Source: Hygrocybe punicea
Lineage: Eukaryota > Basidiomycota > Agaricomycetes > Agaricales > Hygrophoraceae
DNA length: 64,000 nt
Assembly: GCA_963556145.1 (NCBI GenBank)
Contig: OY744472.1
Location: 4,464,001-4,528,000, forward strand
Direction: 5' to 3'
The translations under genes were made by a program, and so were the position numbers. Positions 1 to 10,972 of this stretch are shown in pieces. The notes beneath the pieces were generated by a model, which searched no databases, was not told where the DNA came from, and saw only the letters and a program-made list of their open reading frames with translations. How positions within the stretch are numbered: the first letter of the stretch is position 1; every line of letters starts with the position of its first letter.

Positions 1-1078
1 GGAACAGTTGTCCTGAACGACCTGATCCCTATGCCAAAAGGCAAGGCACTCATTCGGGCTACCTTCATCATCAGCCACTCCACTGGGGCTACCGTCACTG
101 TCGAGCAGGTCCTCGATGATGGCAAGGAGCTTGCTTCGGCACCTAAGGTGGTCACGAAGTTTCCTAATCTTATCAAGCATCTAGGTAGTGACTATGAACG
201 CTATGAAGCAGCTGAGCAGAGCAAATGGGCTCCATTTTTGGAGGATTCAGATACACCTGTGGGAGACTTGCCTGGCTGACTAAGGCACATGACGAATAGC
301 CTAAGCCAGCTAACCCCTGTTGTTAATTATTGCATTCCTATGTCCGAAGTATCAGTAAACCTTCATCCAAAGCTAGTCAAGGCGCTCTCCAAGGTTCCCT
401 ATTCAGCTCTGTATGGAGCGCTGTGGCCTATCATCGTCGAGCAAGCTTCTTTTGAGACACGGCAACAGCTAGCTGAGGTCGACGACTACTTTGCCAGTTT
501 ATGCTACCCTTACAGACGTTCCGATCGGGCAAAGAGTGTATGCATGCCATCCGCTTCAAGTTTTTTACTTGAACTCCTGCCTTGATTTACAGGGTTACGT
601 TCAGCACTACGGAAATCAAGATCGAAGGAAAACTCTCCCGTTTGTACTCGATCTGAGCTTTGACGTCGAATGGCGATGCTGGGGTGCTGACAAGTAACTT
701 GTTTCACATCATTACATTATTATAAACATTCACAAGGAACGTTTTTTTTGCAGGTGTGGTTTCACAGACTTATTTCGTGAATTCTGCGCTATCGGGGACG
801 TCGATCCAGACCAAGGGTGTAAATGGGGAGAGACAGCATACATTACTACTACCAATTGGATCTGGTTGTCCAGGTCGAAGGACATTGTGTTTGAAACGTC
901 GCAAAACCCCTTGGATGGTGCCCGTGGTTACTGCCATTATTTTGGCCTGACAGGCATTGCCGACAAGGCTATTGCCATGTATAACTTCATGCACGATAAA
1001 CATGATGAGTATTGCGATGATGAAGACGAGAGAACAACATTTTGGGCGGAAATGACATGGAACCGGGAGTACTGCTGA
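1..1078 (+). CDS. Uncharacterised protein, 5' truncated by the window edge
   Basis: The reading frame is open from base 1, so the true start lies outside the window. Four exons fit with frame continuity: 1-258, 310-537, 593-693 and 754-1078, stopping at TGA 1076-1078. The introns are 51, 55 and 60 nt, have GT-AG ends, and the first carries a CTGAC branch-like site. The visible part is about 304 residues. It has no signal peptide or obvious membrane helix. The C-terminal half is rich in Trp, Cys and acidic residues (motifs CGFTDLFREFC, DEYCDDEDER). I do not recognise the family. An alternative is two adjacent genes, ending at 279 and starting at ATG 289; the in-frame 51-nt intron with good signals makes one gene more likely. 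The first intron is the least certain junction. Confidence 0.55.
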
Positions 1079-1753
1079 ATATAGTGCTGAATATTAGGCC
1101 AGTTTAATGAATATTATATGTCATGAGACGCTATGCATGTCTCCGTACATCGTCGAACCATCAGATTATGCTTCATCACTGTATGAAGGCCGACACCTGT
1201 TGTTGTCTCGCAGCAGCCTGCGTGGGTGGTTGGATGCAACCGTATTATAAGACCGAGCCTAACCGCAGTCTGTACCCGCCATCCGCCATTGTTCGGGTAC
1301 GTAGCCAACAGCCCCGGCTTGGCCTGAAGCCGGAGCCAGCTAATACAACACAGCATGCGTTTGAACCGACGTACACTAACACTGGAACTTGCGAACTGCC
1401 ACAGTCTCGCCTCATGGTATGGGCTTTATAATTTATGGGCCGCAGGCCACTCCCCAAGTTTTCTGCCTTTGATTTTCAACCCAAAACGCAATGGGTGGTT
1501 GTGGAATACCTCCAAATCCTGATTTCCGGAACGTTCTCGACAGGATACCACCAAACTGCGAGCCCCTCTGGCAATCTTTGGTGGCAGCCTATATGGTCAT
1601 GAGCCCTTGGCAACATATGCATCTTTCGTTCGTAAAATACATTTGCCCTTGTCACTCATTTCCGTATATATTGACGAGAGCGATCATAGAGGTGCTACCG
1701 GTCTTCCTCCGAACAAGCATCAACCATGCCAAATAAGTGATCTGCGGCTGGCT
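1079..1753. other. Intergenic / unresolved 5' part of the next gene
   Basis: No convincing complete gene is visible. The frame of the downstream gene stays open upstream from 1523 to 1753 and contains a protein-like stretch (GGSLYGHEPLATYASFVRK). One or more upstream exons of that gene may therefore lie here, possibly entered through the acceptor-like CAG at 1541-1543. An ATG at 1491 opens a different frame, and I could not find a convincing donor joining the two. Confidence 0.35.
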
Positions 1754-2681
1754 ATGGTCGTGAACACGGCTGTCAACCTTGTCAAGAACGACTATAATAC
1801 CGCCCTTTTATATAGTTCCGCGCGAGTAAGGGACGTCGGCTCTCTCGCTCAAAGGGCCTTCGACCTTTGTTCTGCACTGCTCGATCCAGCTTTCCCCGAG
1901 GAATCGATCATTCAGATGGCAACTATGCTGCTGCAGGCAGCTCGAGATAACCATAAGGATATTCTGGAGATGGGGCTGACATTTGAGAGGGTCGCACAGG
2001 GACTCGCACAGGTCTGTACCCTTTTCGCCAACGAATATCTCTAATACTCATGCTCTGGTTCTCAGATAACAGAATGCATCAACGCCGTAGTCGAAGGAAG
2101 GAAGAGTGAAGAGAAACGAGCCCTCTTATTCGGACCCCTCTTTGCCTTCCCCATACCTCTGACTGGCACTCTACATAGTGAGATCATTCTATCAGTTGTC
2201 CATCTCTTCACGCTATTGCTTGCCATGTGCACTAATTTCCTTGCTTTCATGCTCATAGATGTCACACTGCATGATTTCTCTGAGGAACGGCGGAAAGCCG
2301 CGATTGCACTAGAAGGCACGCGAAGGCAAATCGGCGTGCTAGGAAGCTGGTGCATTGGCATGATTCACTCATTGGAAACCTTTTTCGATGAAATAAAAGA
2401 CCAAGACCCACAGTTTTCCGTCATCGGGCCCGTGGATGTTAGCCGCTTCAAAGTCTTGCAGGGTAGCTGGGACAAAGCGCGCCGACAATATTTCTTTCTT
2501 CAGGAAAAGGTATTCCATCAGGTCTAGATTTGATCGAAATGACCAATGACTTTTGGACACAATCTAGGTTGACAGGATGCTAAGCGATCCGAGAACAATC
2601 GCCTCTGTGGGTCCATCAATCCATTCCCAGAAACAGCGGATTCTTGGCACGGCTTGGAGAAACTTGAAAGCAAATATGTGA
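1754..2681 (+). CDS. Uncharacterised protein with a frame-preserving 81-nt intron
   Basis: Exons are 1754-2011, 2066-2177, 2259-2509 and 2568-2681, giving about 244 residues from the first usable in-frame ATG; the N-terminus may extend upstream. The introns are 54, 81 and 58 nt with CTAAT or TGAC branch-like motifs. The sequence is mostly helical and soluble in character, with charged stretches (EEKRALLF, SEERRKAAIALEG) and a basic C-terminal end (SQKQRILGTAWRNLKANM). The second intron is a multiple of three and has no in-frame stop, so unspliced mRNA would also be read through. I do not recognise the family. The final exon is well supported, because splicing brings the frame directly to a TGA. 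Confidence 0.55.
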
Positions 2682-2859
2682 AACGTTGGAGTCCGAGCTC
2701 TGGATCTTGTACGCATCACTTTTCGCTCGAACCAAGTTTCTTTGTTCTACATGTATGTCTCTCCAATGGAAATCATTTTACTCAGAGTCAGAGACCTTTT
2801 CATCCACAATACTTTGGGGCGCTGCATAAATAGTACTGAGATTCAGTGTCTCTGCACTA

Positions 2860-3133
2860 CACTGTTGTGCAGGTTTGCATATATATAGAGGACATCAGGG
2901 TTTCATTTTAAGGCTCCTAGCCTTTCGCCTTCCCCTCTCCCTATCGCCCGCTCTCTGCTCCCTTTCACCGTTTCCTTCTCCGTCGAATTCGTCATCGAGG
3001 TCACCGACGGCACCGTCCAAGTGTCGTGCGGTTCCTGATTTTGTGAAACGTCTCCAGGAATTACACTCAGGCTAGGTCCTCGATGCCCTTTGAACAGTCT
3101 GGTAGCGATATCCGTACAGTACATGATTCGACA
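2860..3133 (+). promoter_or_regulatory. Candidate promoter/leader of the membrane protein gene
   Basis: A TATA-like run lies around 2879-2888, followed by a long C/T-rich stretch (about 2910-3010) as is common just upstream of fungal transcription start sites. This is assigned by position and composition only. Confidence 0.3.
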
Positions 3134-4453
3134 ATGGCTTCGTCTTGCATCTTGCCTGGCAACCCAGACGTATCAGGTAACATTTAGACCCCGGCCAGGT
3201 CCAGGTCAATCGTGAGTGATGATAGTACGCTGACCTCGTCCCTTGCAGGAATTGGTGTACGATCATCAATTTATATTCAGGCCGGGCTCGCCATTGCCGT
3301 GATTATTGTCACGGTCTTTCGAATGTACCGAGAGCACAGCAGGCGAGGGAATCTCAATTTGGCCGCCGATTTCTTCGACCATACCACTCTCCTTCTCAAG
3401 CAGCTTGCGCTTACCCTCTTGATGACAGGCATAGCCCTTATCTTGAGCGCCATCGCTGAAGCCAAGTCCAGAGCCGGAGCAGGCCTGACGGTCTACCACT
3501 CACTCGTCGCCCTCAACCTCAGCTGGGTGAATAACGTGACTGGGTTTGCTTTACATGTCGTAGCCGTACTCATTGAGGATCGCGTTGGGATGAGGCGAAG
3601 GCTAGATTTCAAATTTGCATGGCATCTACGTACCAGCCTCGCCGCTTTCTCTGTCCATTCTACTACAATGGCCGTCATGGGTCTCTGGTTCTGGACGGAT
3701 CCTGAAAAGTTCTCCCGCCGCGCCAATATCATGAATGGTTGCACCCCCAACGTATATTATTGGGCCTTTGTGCCAATTCAGGCGAGAAACCCGGGGCTAC
3801 GCTTCACCTCTTTGGTCTTGTATTCCTTGGTCTGTGCGCCGATTCTTGGCACTATCGTTCATGGTGCGGCGTTTTGGCTCCTGTTGACGGCACTCCAGCC
3901 TCTCCAAAGGCTGCTCTCGTGTCGCCGCGACAGGGTTCCAGTTGCCTATGCTGTACTCCTCCTCACTCCTTTGATTGGGCCTATTGTCTTTTTTGTCGTT
4001 GGAACTGAGATGATCATTTTCACCAACCGCAAGTCTGTTCAGCACGGCCCTGAGAATCGGTGGACGTATGGCCAGACACTGGCATTGGGATGTGCTCTAA
4101 TATCTGTCTTCTTGGTCTTTATGGAGTTCTTGAGCACACTAAGACATTGGCTTCACGGAGAGCCCAATTGGGATCAGGCAGTCAGCCAGATCCAAAAGGC
4201 GGTGGATCGGAAGGATTTTGATTGGAGACGAGTGCTGGATGTCGCAAAGCGGCTGCATCAGGTGTCTAGGACAGAATCTATTTTCACCACGGGCAGGAAA
4301 CAGTTGAAAAGAGAAGAGGTCTACCGCCGTGTTAGGGAGGAAGTCAGGACGGTGGAAAGTGCTGATCCGAACTCTTGGGAAAAGATGAGAGCAGCTGCAG
4401 AAGAACTTGAGATTCTCGCATTGTGTGCGATCGCTGGTGCCTACCCCCAGTGA
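3134..4453 (+). CDS. Seven-helix integral membrane protein (Agaricomycete family)
   Basis: The gene has two exons, 3134-3176 and 3249-4453. The 72-nt intron has a CTGAC branch site. The start ATG is chosen because the short first exon gives MASSCILPGNPDVSGIGVR across the junction, a signature I associate with a large lineage-specific family of uncharacterised Agaricomycete membrane proteins. The protein is 415 residues. Hydrophobic segments at roughly residues 27-45, 65-90, 105-130, 150-172, 208-235, 252-275 and 288-310 suggest seven transmembrane helices. A soluble, charged C-terminal tail follows (WDQAVSQIQKAVDRKDFDW). It may be a receptor-like or scaffold protein, but no ligand or pathway can be inferred. 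No frame damage is visible. Confidence 0.8.
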
Positions 4454-5574
4454 GTCTGTCAGTCTTTTGTGCATCCCCAGACCAAGCAATTTACAAAGAT
4501 TCAGGGCCCGAGTATCACACTCCCAGTAGTCCGTGGCGATGGCACACGATCTGCAAAGGCGATGGTCAAGCGAATGTAGTACTGCCATTACTCCGACATC
4601 AGCACTTCGCAATTGAGCTAGTTGACTAATGACCAAGCCTGTCAGTTGCCCTTGGTAGGAACAAGAACAAAGTAGGATCCTCAACCATACTGGCGAAAGT
4701 GGTGCTCTGACTTCCCGGCCCACAAGTGTGCCTTGACTCGGCCACTCCGTGTGGTTGACAAGAAGCAAGCCTGGACATTCCAATTCTGAGAGTAGGTTTT
4801 CCATGGGACGAGTTCCAGTAAGCTATTACCCTTTCGTGGTATTTTCGTATTGGAGCTCGGTGTTCTTCAGTCTCGTGCGTGGAGAACTCTTGAAATTTCC
4901 ATGTACAAGTAAATGGTCGCCATCTCGAAACTCTCGATTTCTCCTTTATTGTGCTAATCGATTGAAATCGCCTAACCAACAACATATCATGCGCACTGGG
5001 GAAACTTTCTGACTCTTGGATATCGTGAATGTGAATGTCGTATTAAGATCTGTTACATCAGGACATGAAAAACAGCAATAAAATAAGCTGAGAGTTTTTT
5101 GCCTATAGCAGATACGTTGCAAAATAGGAGGAATGGGAGGGGGGGGAAAGAATGGAACCAAGGTAAAATGTGTGGAATGGCTCCTCGTCCACGACAAACT
5201 GAAAAACTGAAAAACAAGTTGGAAGCAAGTGTGAAGAACCCAAATGAAAGAGAATGTTACGAGCCATACACACGCCAGCAACAGAATAGAGAGAAAGAGA
5301 GAGACCTTGTTAAGATTATCCTACCAGATTGAAACATAATTCTTTTTTGAAAAAAAAAAAAAAAAAAAACCTCTCCGCCAGAGATCGCGCCAGGGATTGG
5401 ATCCGTCACATAATAACTGCCGCCCAGATTTGAAGGGGGAGGAGGGGGGTATGACGGGTGCGAGCGAGACGGAGGAATTCCGCGTACGGCCAAAAAACAA
5501 GCAACACAGTGAGAAGGCACTAACCAGCCAGCCATTTGAACACGGTTTCTTCTCCGACCGATCCCCCTCCCTGA
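4454..5574. other. Intergenic region between convergent genes
   Basis: The region holds 3' ends of the membrane protein gene and the minus-strand ubiquitin-like gene. It includes a run of about 20 A at 5349-5369 and a polyG stretch near 5140. Open frames here lack protein-like composition, and I see no gene. Confidence 0.5.
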
Positions 5575-6670
5575 CTAGCAAATAATGCACCCGCTACAGC
5601 ACCCCGCGCGCCGCGCAGCAACATCAGCGCCACCATCCCCCGTACCATCTACGTCCCCGCCTCGCGAACCGCGGCGACGTCGGCCTTTCTTCTTCAGCGC
5701 GTCGTCGTCCGTGGGAGGGGCGTACGGACGGATCGATAGATGGACGATGGTGGCTACGGGGGGCGTGCGAGCTGCCGCCGCCGCAGGTTGTGGCGTGTGT
5801 TTTGGAAAGGAGAGCGCTGTGGGGGTGGGGGGGGGGGGGTAAGGGGTGTTAGTGAGGAAGCGGAGAGAGTTGGGTCTTGTGTGGAGGACGTACTGGTAAG
5901 GGTGTCGTCATCTTGGAGGATTTTGCCGAGGTAGAGGATGCGGAGATACGACGGCGTGGGCGGGCGCTCGTCGTGCCATTCTAGTCGCGTGAAACAAGGT
6001 CGGGGAAAGTCAGCGTTCTCGCGCGTACGGGTTTGTTTTTCGCAAAGGATGGGAGATCAAAAGGGGGGGAGGGGGGTTATCTCCCCTTAAACGCCCGACA
6101 ACACCACGTCATTAATGAAGGAGAGGAGAACATACCGCTTGGCCACGCATTCCAAATGAGTTCCTTGACCCTCGCGATGGTCGTCTCTGGCTCGAACGAC
6201 ATTGTCCTTCTCCGACCTGAGATGAGCAGGAACGTCAAGGATGTCTGGGGTATCTGTGGTACGGCTTCCGGTTCGAGCTCTTCCGGATTCGAGTCTAGTG
6301 TTGGCGCTGCTACTGCTACTGCTGGTGACGGTGCAGGTGTCGGCGCCGGTTCTGGTGCAGGTGTCGTCGGATCTGGTTCTGGTTCTGGGTCTGACAGTTG
6401 TTGTTGTGGGTACAACAGCAGAACAGGAGCTACATTGATTTCCCGTGTTTCGATTGGAGGATGAATGGTTGGCATGATAACAGCGTCCGTGGTGGTGTTC
6501 TTGTCTGCTCCACAGGTTGAGGGGCGAGGAGGGTCTGTTGTATTATCGAATCCTGGTGTTTGAGAGGCAGATGGTGAGGGTGATGAGGGTGATGGAGATG
6601 CCGCGAGCACTGTAATCTCGGATACTGACTGTCCCGTGGTGGTTGATAATGGAGCCGTAACTTCGGGCAT
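5575..6670 (-). CDS. Membrane-anchored ubiquitin-fold protein (UBL3/MUB-like)
   Basis: There are three exons on the minus strand: 6670-6136, 5980-5894 and 5816-5575, giving 287 residues. The start is ATG 6670; the longer open frame upstream has only a GTG. The first ~140 residues are low-complexity, rich in Ser, Thr, Pro and Glu. The ubiquitin-like fold follows (LTFLLISGRRRTMSFEPETT, then VKELIWNAW, ERPPTPSYLRILYLGKILQ, DDDTLT), split across introns at phase 1 positions. After VHLSIRPYAPP comes a basic linker (KKKGRRRRGSRGG), and the chain ends CCSGCIIC. A terminal cysteine cluster of this kind is the lipidation signal (prenylation and/or palmitoylation) of UBL3/MUB proteins, which sit at the plasma membrane and sort cargo into vesicles or dock E2 enzymes. 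The long acidic Pro-rich extension is unusual, since animal and plant members are about 117 residues. Splice joins restore the motif exactly. Confidence 0.85.
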
Positions 6671-7489
6671 GGTGGGGTTGTCCACGGGACAGTTTGATGA
6701 TTGAGCGAAAGATTGGATATTTATAGGGCGAAGGTTAGACGCCACAGCGAAGCTTCCGGCTGTCCTGGGGTTCGAGGGGGAAGTACCAGGCAGGGCTGGC
6801 GTGCCAGTGGTGCTGTCGCCGCCACTTAAGTACTGGGAATGGTCACGGTTGCACGTGCTGGCTTTGTATCATCATTCGTCGGAGCAGGGTTGGCCAGAGC
6901 AATTGCAAGGCAACAAATCCAGGAACGAACACGGTATTGTAACCTGCTCTGAACACTTGCTAGGGGTTTTTACTATGTACCAGATGTGAAACTCTGCACG
7001 ACGAGGAACATGTTTTGGTAAATAAAAATAGACAAAGGTATTCAGAATTCATAGTCAAGAATCTGCTTACTGTAATCGTCAGCGCATCTTGCGGAAATAA
7101 AGACAACAACTCACAGCCCGCCAACCAATCCTCCGGTTCAAATTCGGCGCCAACAAGAAACGGTCTTATTCCATCCGACACAACGGCAGTCGCAACGCCG
7201 GAGCGCGACATAGTTGATGTGGGTCCTCGAGTATATATACTCTCAGAATACTACATCAGCACCAGTCAGTCACGTCAAAAGTCGACAGCCCGTTGCAGGT
7301 AAACATTGCGAGTATGGGATCAGTGAGCTGTTTCAGGGGATGGAATATTTATTCTATAACGAACGTAGTCGTAGTCGTAGTCGTCGTGGTCGTCAAGTTT
7401 GATATTCAGCTTTCTTTCTTGTGTTGAGGGCCGGTCTCCAGGCACCGATCTTTTTCTTTGAAAACTTTGCTAGCTATTTTTTTTTGGTG
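6671..7489. other. Intergenic region between divergent genes
   Basis: This separates the divergently transcribed ubiquitin-like gene and the mL57 gene and probably holds both promoters. A palindromic TATA-like run occurs at 7231-7240, and GTCGTA repeats lie at 7368-7392. Short open frames here look random. Confidence 0.45.
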
Positions 7490-8432
7490 ATGTCTGCCAG
7501 TCCTCTTCGTTTGCTCAACTCCCAGACGCGTTCACTAAAACCTGCCAGCCTCACTCCACCCCGGACTTCTTCAGCATCGCACCCCGGTCAGTGGGTCTTT
7601 TCCACCAACGTTTCAGCTCTGATCTCTACCAATTTCGCAGACCACCTCAACGGCGTGTTCCCATCTCTGCACTTCCCCCCAGAACTCGCCAAACGCCTCC
7701 TGACGCACAGCAGCCACAAGGACGCCATCCATGGACACAATACCCGCTTCGGCTTCTTGGGTGCGTGTAATTCAACGGCACCTATTATACTCTGACCCTC
7801 GGGCAACTCTGTTGCAATTTTATTTTATTTTATCGACTTGTCGTGCACCGTGCAGGTCGCCGCGTGCTCGAGGCCTATCTCCTCCTCTTCCTCCAATCCA
7901 GCCCTGCCTTGCAGCCCTCGCACGATTGTGACCTCATCGTCGCTCGAGCTCTCAATGCACACGTCCTCGGGGAGCACGTCGCCCCAAAATGGGGCCTCGG
8001 CCCCGTCCTCCGCTGGGCCCCTCCCATCTCTGCCAACCGTCTCGCTCACTCTGGCGTCCGCGACCACCAGCGGAACCTAGCGCTGTTACGAAGCGTCGGG
8101 CTGTACAAAGTCCAGGGAGAAGCCGTTCAAGCCGTAGTGGGTGGCATATTCCATCAATTCGTGCGTTTCTTCTTTTTGTCCGCCCCCCTCCCCCTTCCCC
8201 TTGCGCTCAAGTTCTTTTCTCTATCTGGTATGATAATAAAATTCAGGGTGGGTCGGTTGCGCACCGGGTGTTTCACCTACGCGTGCTGCCTCACATCCTG
8301 CTGCCTAAACGCGCAGATGGCCTACTCGATGTGTTCCACGACGACGCCTTACGTGTATGCGAGCGGATGGGTGGCCCTGAAGGGACTTTGACGCTTGGTA
8401 TCGAGGACGAGGCATCCGCGGTCTCGAGGTAA
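7490..8432 (+). CDS. Mitochondrial large-subunit ribosomal protein mL57 (RNase III-fold)
   Basis: Exons 7490-7760, 7856-8160 and 8247-8432 give 253 residues, the same length as yeast Mrpl15 (mL57). An N-terminal stretch rich in Ser, Arg and Pro fits a mitochondrial targeting sequence. The RNase III-type fold follows: FPPELAKRLLTHSSH, HGHNTRFGFLGRRVLEAYL and a later VQAVVGGIFHQF. The acidic catalytic residues of true RNase III are replaced (FGFLGRRVLE where enzymes have LEFLGDAVLE), so a structural rather than catalytic role is expected. No double-stranded RNA-binding domain follows, which argues against mL44. Intron phases are 1 and 0, and both joins fall inside conserved blocks. The gene is intact. 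Confidence 0.8.
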
Positions 8433-8874
8433 CAAATAAACGTTCGTGCCTCGTCCTCACTAGTGGTGCTTCCGTGCGGGAGTGGAGGGGTGGGTGGGTG
8501 GGTGGCGGCGACGGCGTTGGATACAATCTAATTGGGATATCCGCACCCTGAGCACGGCTGCAGGTTTATCTCCAATTCACCAGATGTATTGAACCTCTCA
8601 ACAAACCCTAACTGTTGTAGACGCCAACAATCAACCGGAGCTTTTTTCAACGGCAGCAAAATCATGATATAGTATTTGAATAATTTTGCGCTGGAGGTAT
8701 ATCCCATTGAGAAAACACTAGATTTTGAAGAGGGGATGTTACAGCGGTCAGTAACTACAAGTGGTACTGTCCGAATCAACAAGAAGACATCCTTCGTCAT
8801 CCAAGTCCATAGCGCCATCCTGTCTCCTTTGTTACTCACACTTCAGAGGATTCGGCGCTTTCCATACAATTCAT
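8433..8874. other. Intergenic region between convergent genes
   Basis: This holds the 3' ends of the mL57 gene (plus) and the metallophosphatase gene (minus). A GGGT repeat lies at about 8487-8502. I see nothing else. Confidence 0.5.
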
Positions 8875-10972
8875 TTACGACGCTTGCACTAGTACCGGCG
8901 CGAGGTGTCCCATTGTAAGCGTAACGTTGGCTCTTGTCTTTCCATCCTCCAGCCGAATCCAAGTGATCACGCTCGCGTTGACGTTGGGTGATTGAAAGAC
9001 GATGTTGCGAACTCCGTGATCCCACCCATCCTCGTCATATCCACCGTACCTGACAGGGGGGGGGGGAAACAAACGACGACGACACAGGTCAAAACTATGC
9101 ACACACGAATTGATTTGATAAAAGTATACCCCGAGTGTTTATCAAAGCAAAACATGACTTCTTTGATAGGCTCACGAGCACACCACTCATCGCCGTGATC
9201 TAAGCAGTGTTTTTTTTTTCTTTCTTCTGAGATTTCTTTGAACTACGGATACTGATATCACTCACCATGGCCAGATATGACAGCGTGCAGATTTTTGACG
9301 TGGAGGTTAAGGGCGTCCCAAAAGGGCTGGTCCCCGCCATCGTCAGAGAGCACCACTGTGGATTGAACTGATCCCTGTCCCAAGTAGTCCGCTGCGATGT
9401 AAAGGCAGTCGTGTCAATCGTGTCACACATTATTATTTAATAAAGATACAAACGGACAAACGGACAGAAGGGTTTGTGGTGGGGGGAGGGGGGGAAGGGA
9501 ACGCACCGTTCAAACCCATCTCTTGCGTGCTCCCATTACCGAGGGTATCCTGGACGGCTTGAATGGCATGTCTGTGTTCATTATTCTCTCTCTCTCGCGT
9601 TCTCTCAGGTTAAAACAGGTTAGCGTACGGAGGAATGTGGACAAAAGCGAGGGCGCCTCTGTTGTCTCCTGGACCCCAAGCAGCATCCATCGCAGCAGTC
9701 TCGCGTTGAATCCATCCGGCTACTGTAGGATCCACGTAGTCCGGAACCACCGTGGAATCACTGCCGGGAGACCTCCCGCCTAGTGGAAACGATTGTCGTT
9801 AACGTTTAATAGGGCTAAAAACAACTTACCACGGGAATCAAAGAACCAGAGGATAAGAACCGGAGCAGCGTCTGTGTGTGTGTTTGTGAAAACAAAACAA
9901 AAAAAAGAGGGTAAGAGGAAAACATAAGCGGAGGCATTGCATTGCTTTCACCAGCAGTATGCTCGTAAACCTGGATATCAATTTCAAGAACATGATATGA
10001 GCAAATTGTTATTGAAAGGTAGCCTGAGGTTGCTCACTGGCACCCAATACGAACCAGGGCCCCCCTCCCCGCCGATCCCAGGGGGCGCAGTTCGAGTATA
10101 GCTAAGGGGAGCTACTTCCAGTTCGCATTTAATCTCCTCGAGATGCGTGATATTGGCCTGATTATCGTGATTCTACCACCCCACGGAGACATTTCGTGCA
10201 CCATTTAAAGTAGAAATGAGGTGGGGGGAAAGGCATGAGACCTACCCCGTGTGTAGAGGAAAAAGGAATCTTGGCCGCGTTCAATGGTGCCATAATTTCG
10301 TCGATGAGGCAAGTAGAATTCTCCCGATATGTATCTGCGGTGCAAAAAAAAAGAATTCAGCGATGGTTCGAAAAAAAAAAACAGGCTTCATTTGCAGACT
10401 CTCTCCCGTGATCAGATCACCATTTATAACCCTAGCAAGATTAACGATATTAAATTTTGAATATAGGAATCAAGAAAAGTCGAACGTTGCGTACACATAA
10501 TCCGGTTTTTCATCGCTCAATACCGTGTTCATCAGCCGCGTGCTATTAAAATCTTGTTCCGGGCCCCACGGGCCCTGTGGGTTTTCACCTGGCTTGGGCG
10601 AGTGCGCGAAGAATTATTTTGGACGATGGGGGGATCTGGGTTCGCACCATAATGCAAGTCAGAAAAGACCGTCACTTTAAAGGTTCCATCGGCGCGGAAA
10701 GTGAGGCGGTCCTTGTTGGGGTACGGATTGAGGTCGACCGAGGCGGGCTGTTCAAGTGCACGTTGGGCAACGCATTCTGTTATTACTACTAGTAGTGGGT
10801 ATTTGGTGATTATATGAGATTTGAGTTATGTAAAACGATAGAAAAATCAAGAAAAAAATAAGAACATACGACGTGAGGGTCCAGGCGCCGCTCTCACTGA
10901 CTGACACAGCAAATAAAAGGCCACAGCTTGGGACAGAGTGAGCAGTCGGAGAGTAGCTTTCATCATGATCAT
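8875..10972 (-). CDS. Secreted DCR2-like calcineurin-type metallophosphatase
   Basis: Thirteen exons on the minus strand run from ATG 10972 to the stop at 8875-8877, about 409 residues. Exon 1 (10972-10870) encodes a signal peptide (LLTLSQAVAFYLLCQSVRA). The complete metal-binding set of a calcineurin-like phosphoesterase is reconstructed across introns: FSDLHYGEN (about residue 72), INGDLITGE (111), GNHDN (149), FVHIPPH (260) and GHDHGDEW (327). The last exon gives YGGYDEDGWDHGVRN and an ITWIRLEDG strand. This order matches the fungal Dcr2/purple acid phosphatase-like family. One exon (VYEHTA) is only 19 nt, and another (VINGDLITGE) about 31 nt. Every junction restores a recognisable motif, so the gene appears intact. 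Its substrate is unknown. Dcr2 in yeast dephosphorylates Ire1 and Sic1, but a secreted or vacuolar phosphomonoesterase role is equally possible here. Confidence 0.85.

Noticed and set aside
4139..4804. Minus-strand open frame of 221 codons
   Set aside because: It overlaps the 3' end of the intact membrane protein gene antisense, has no protein-like motifs and no splice partners.
6033..6464. Plus-strand frame rich in Gly/Ser/Ala
   Set aside because: It is the antisense of the low-complexity Pro/Glu-rich region of the UBL3-like gene.
9523..9783. Plus-strand frame over the metallophosphatase
   Set aside because: It lies antisense to exons whose splicing restores all catalytic motifs.
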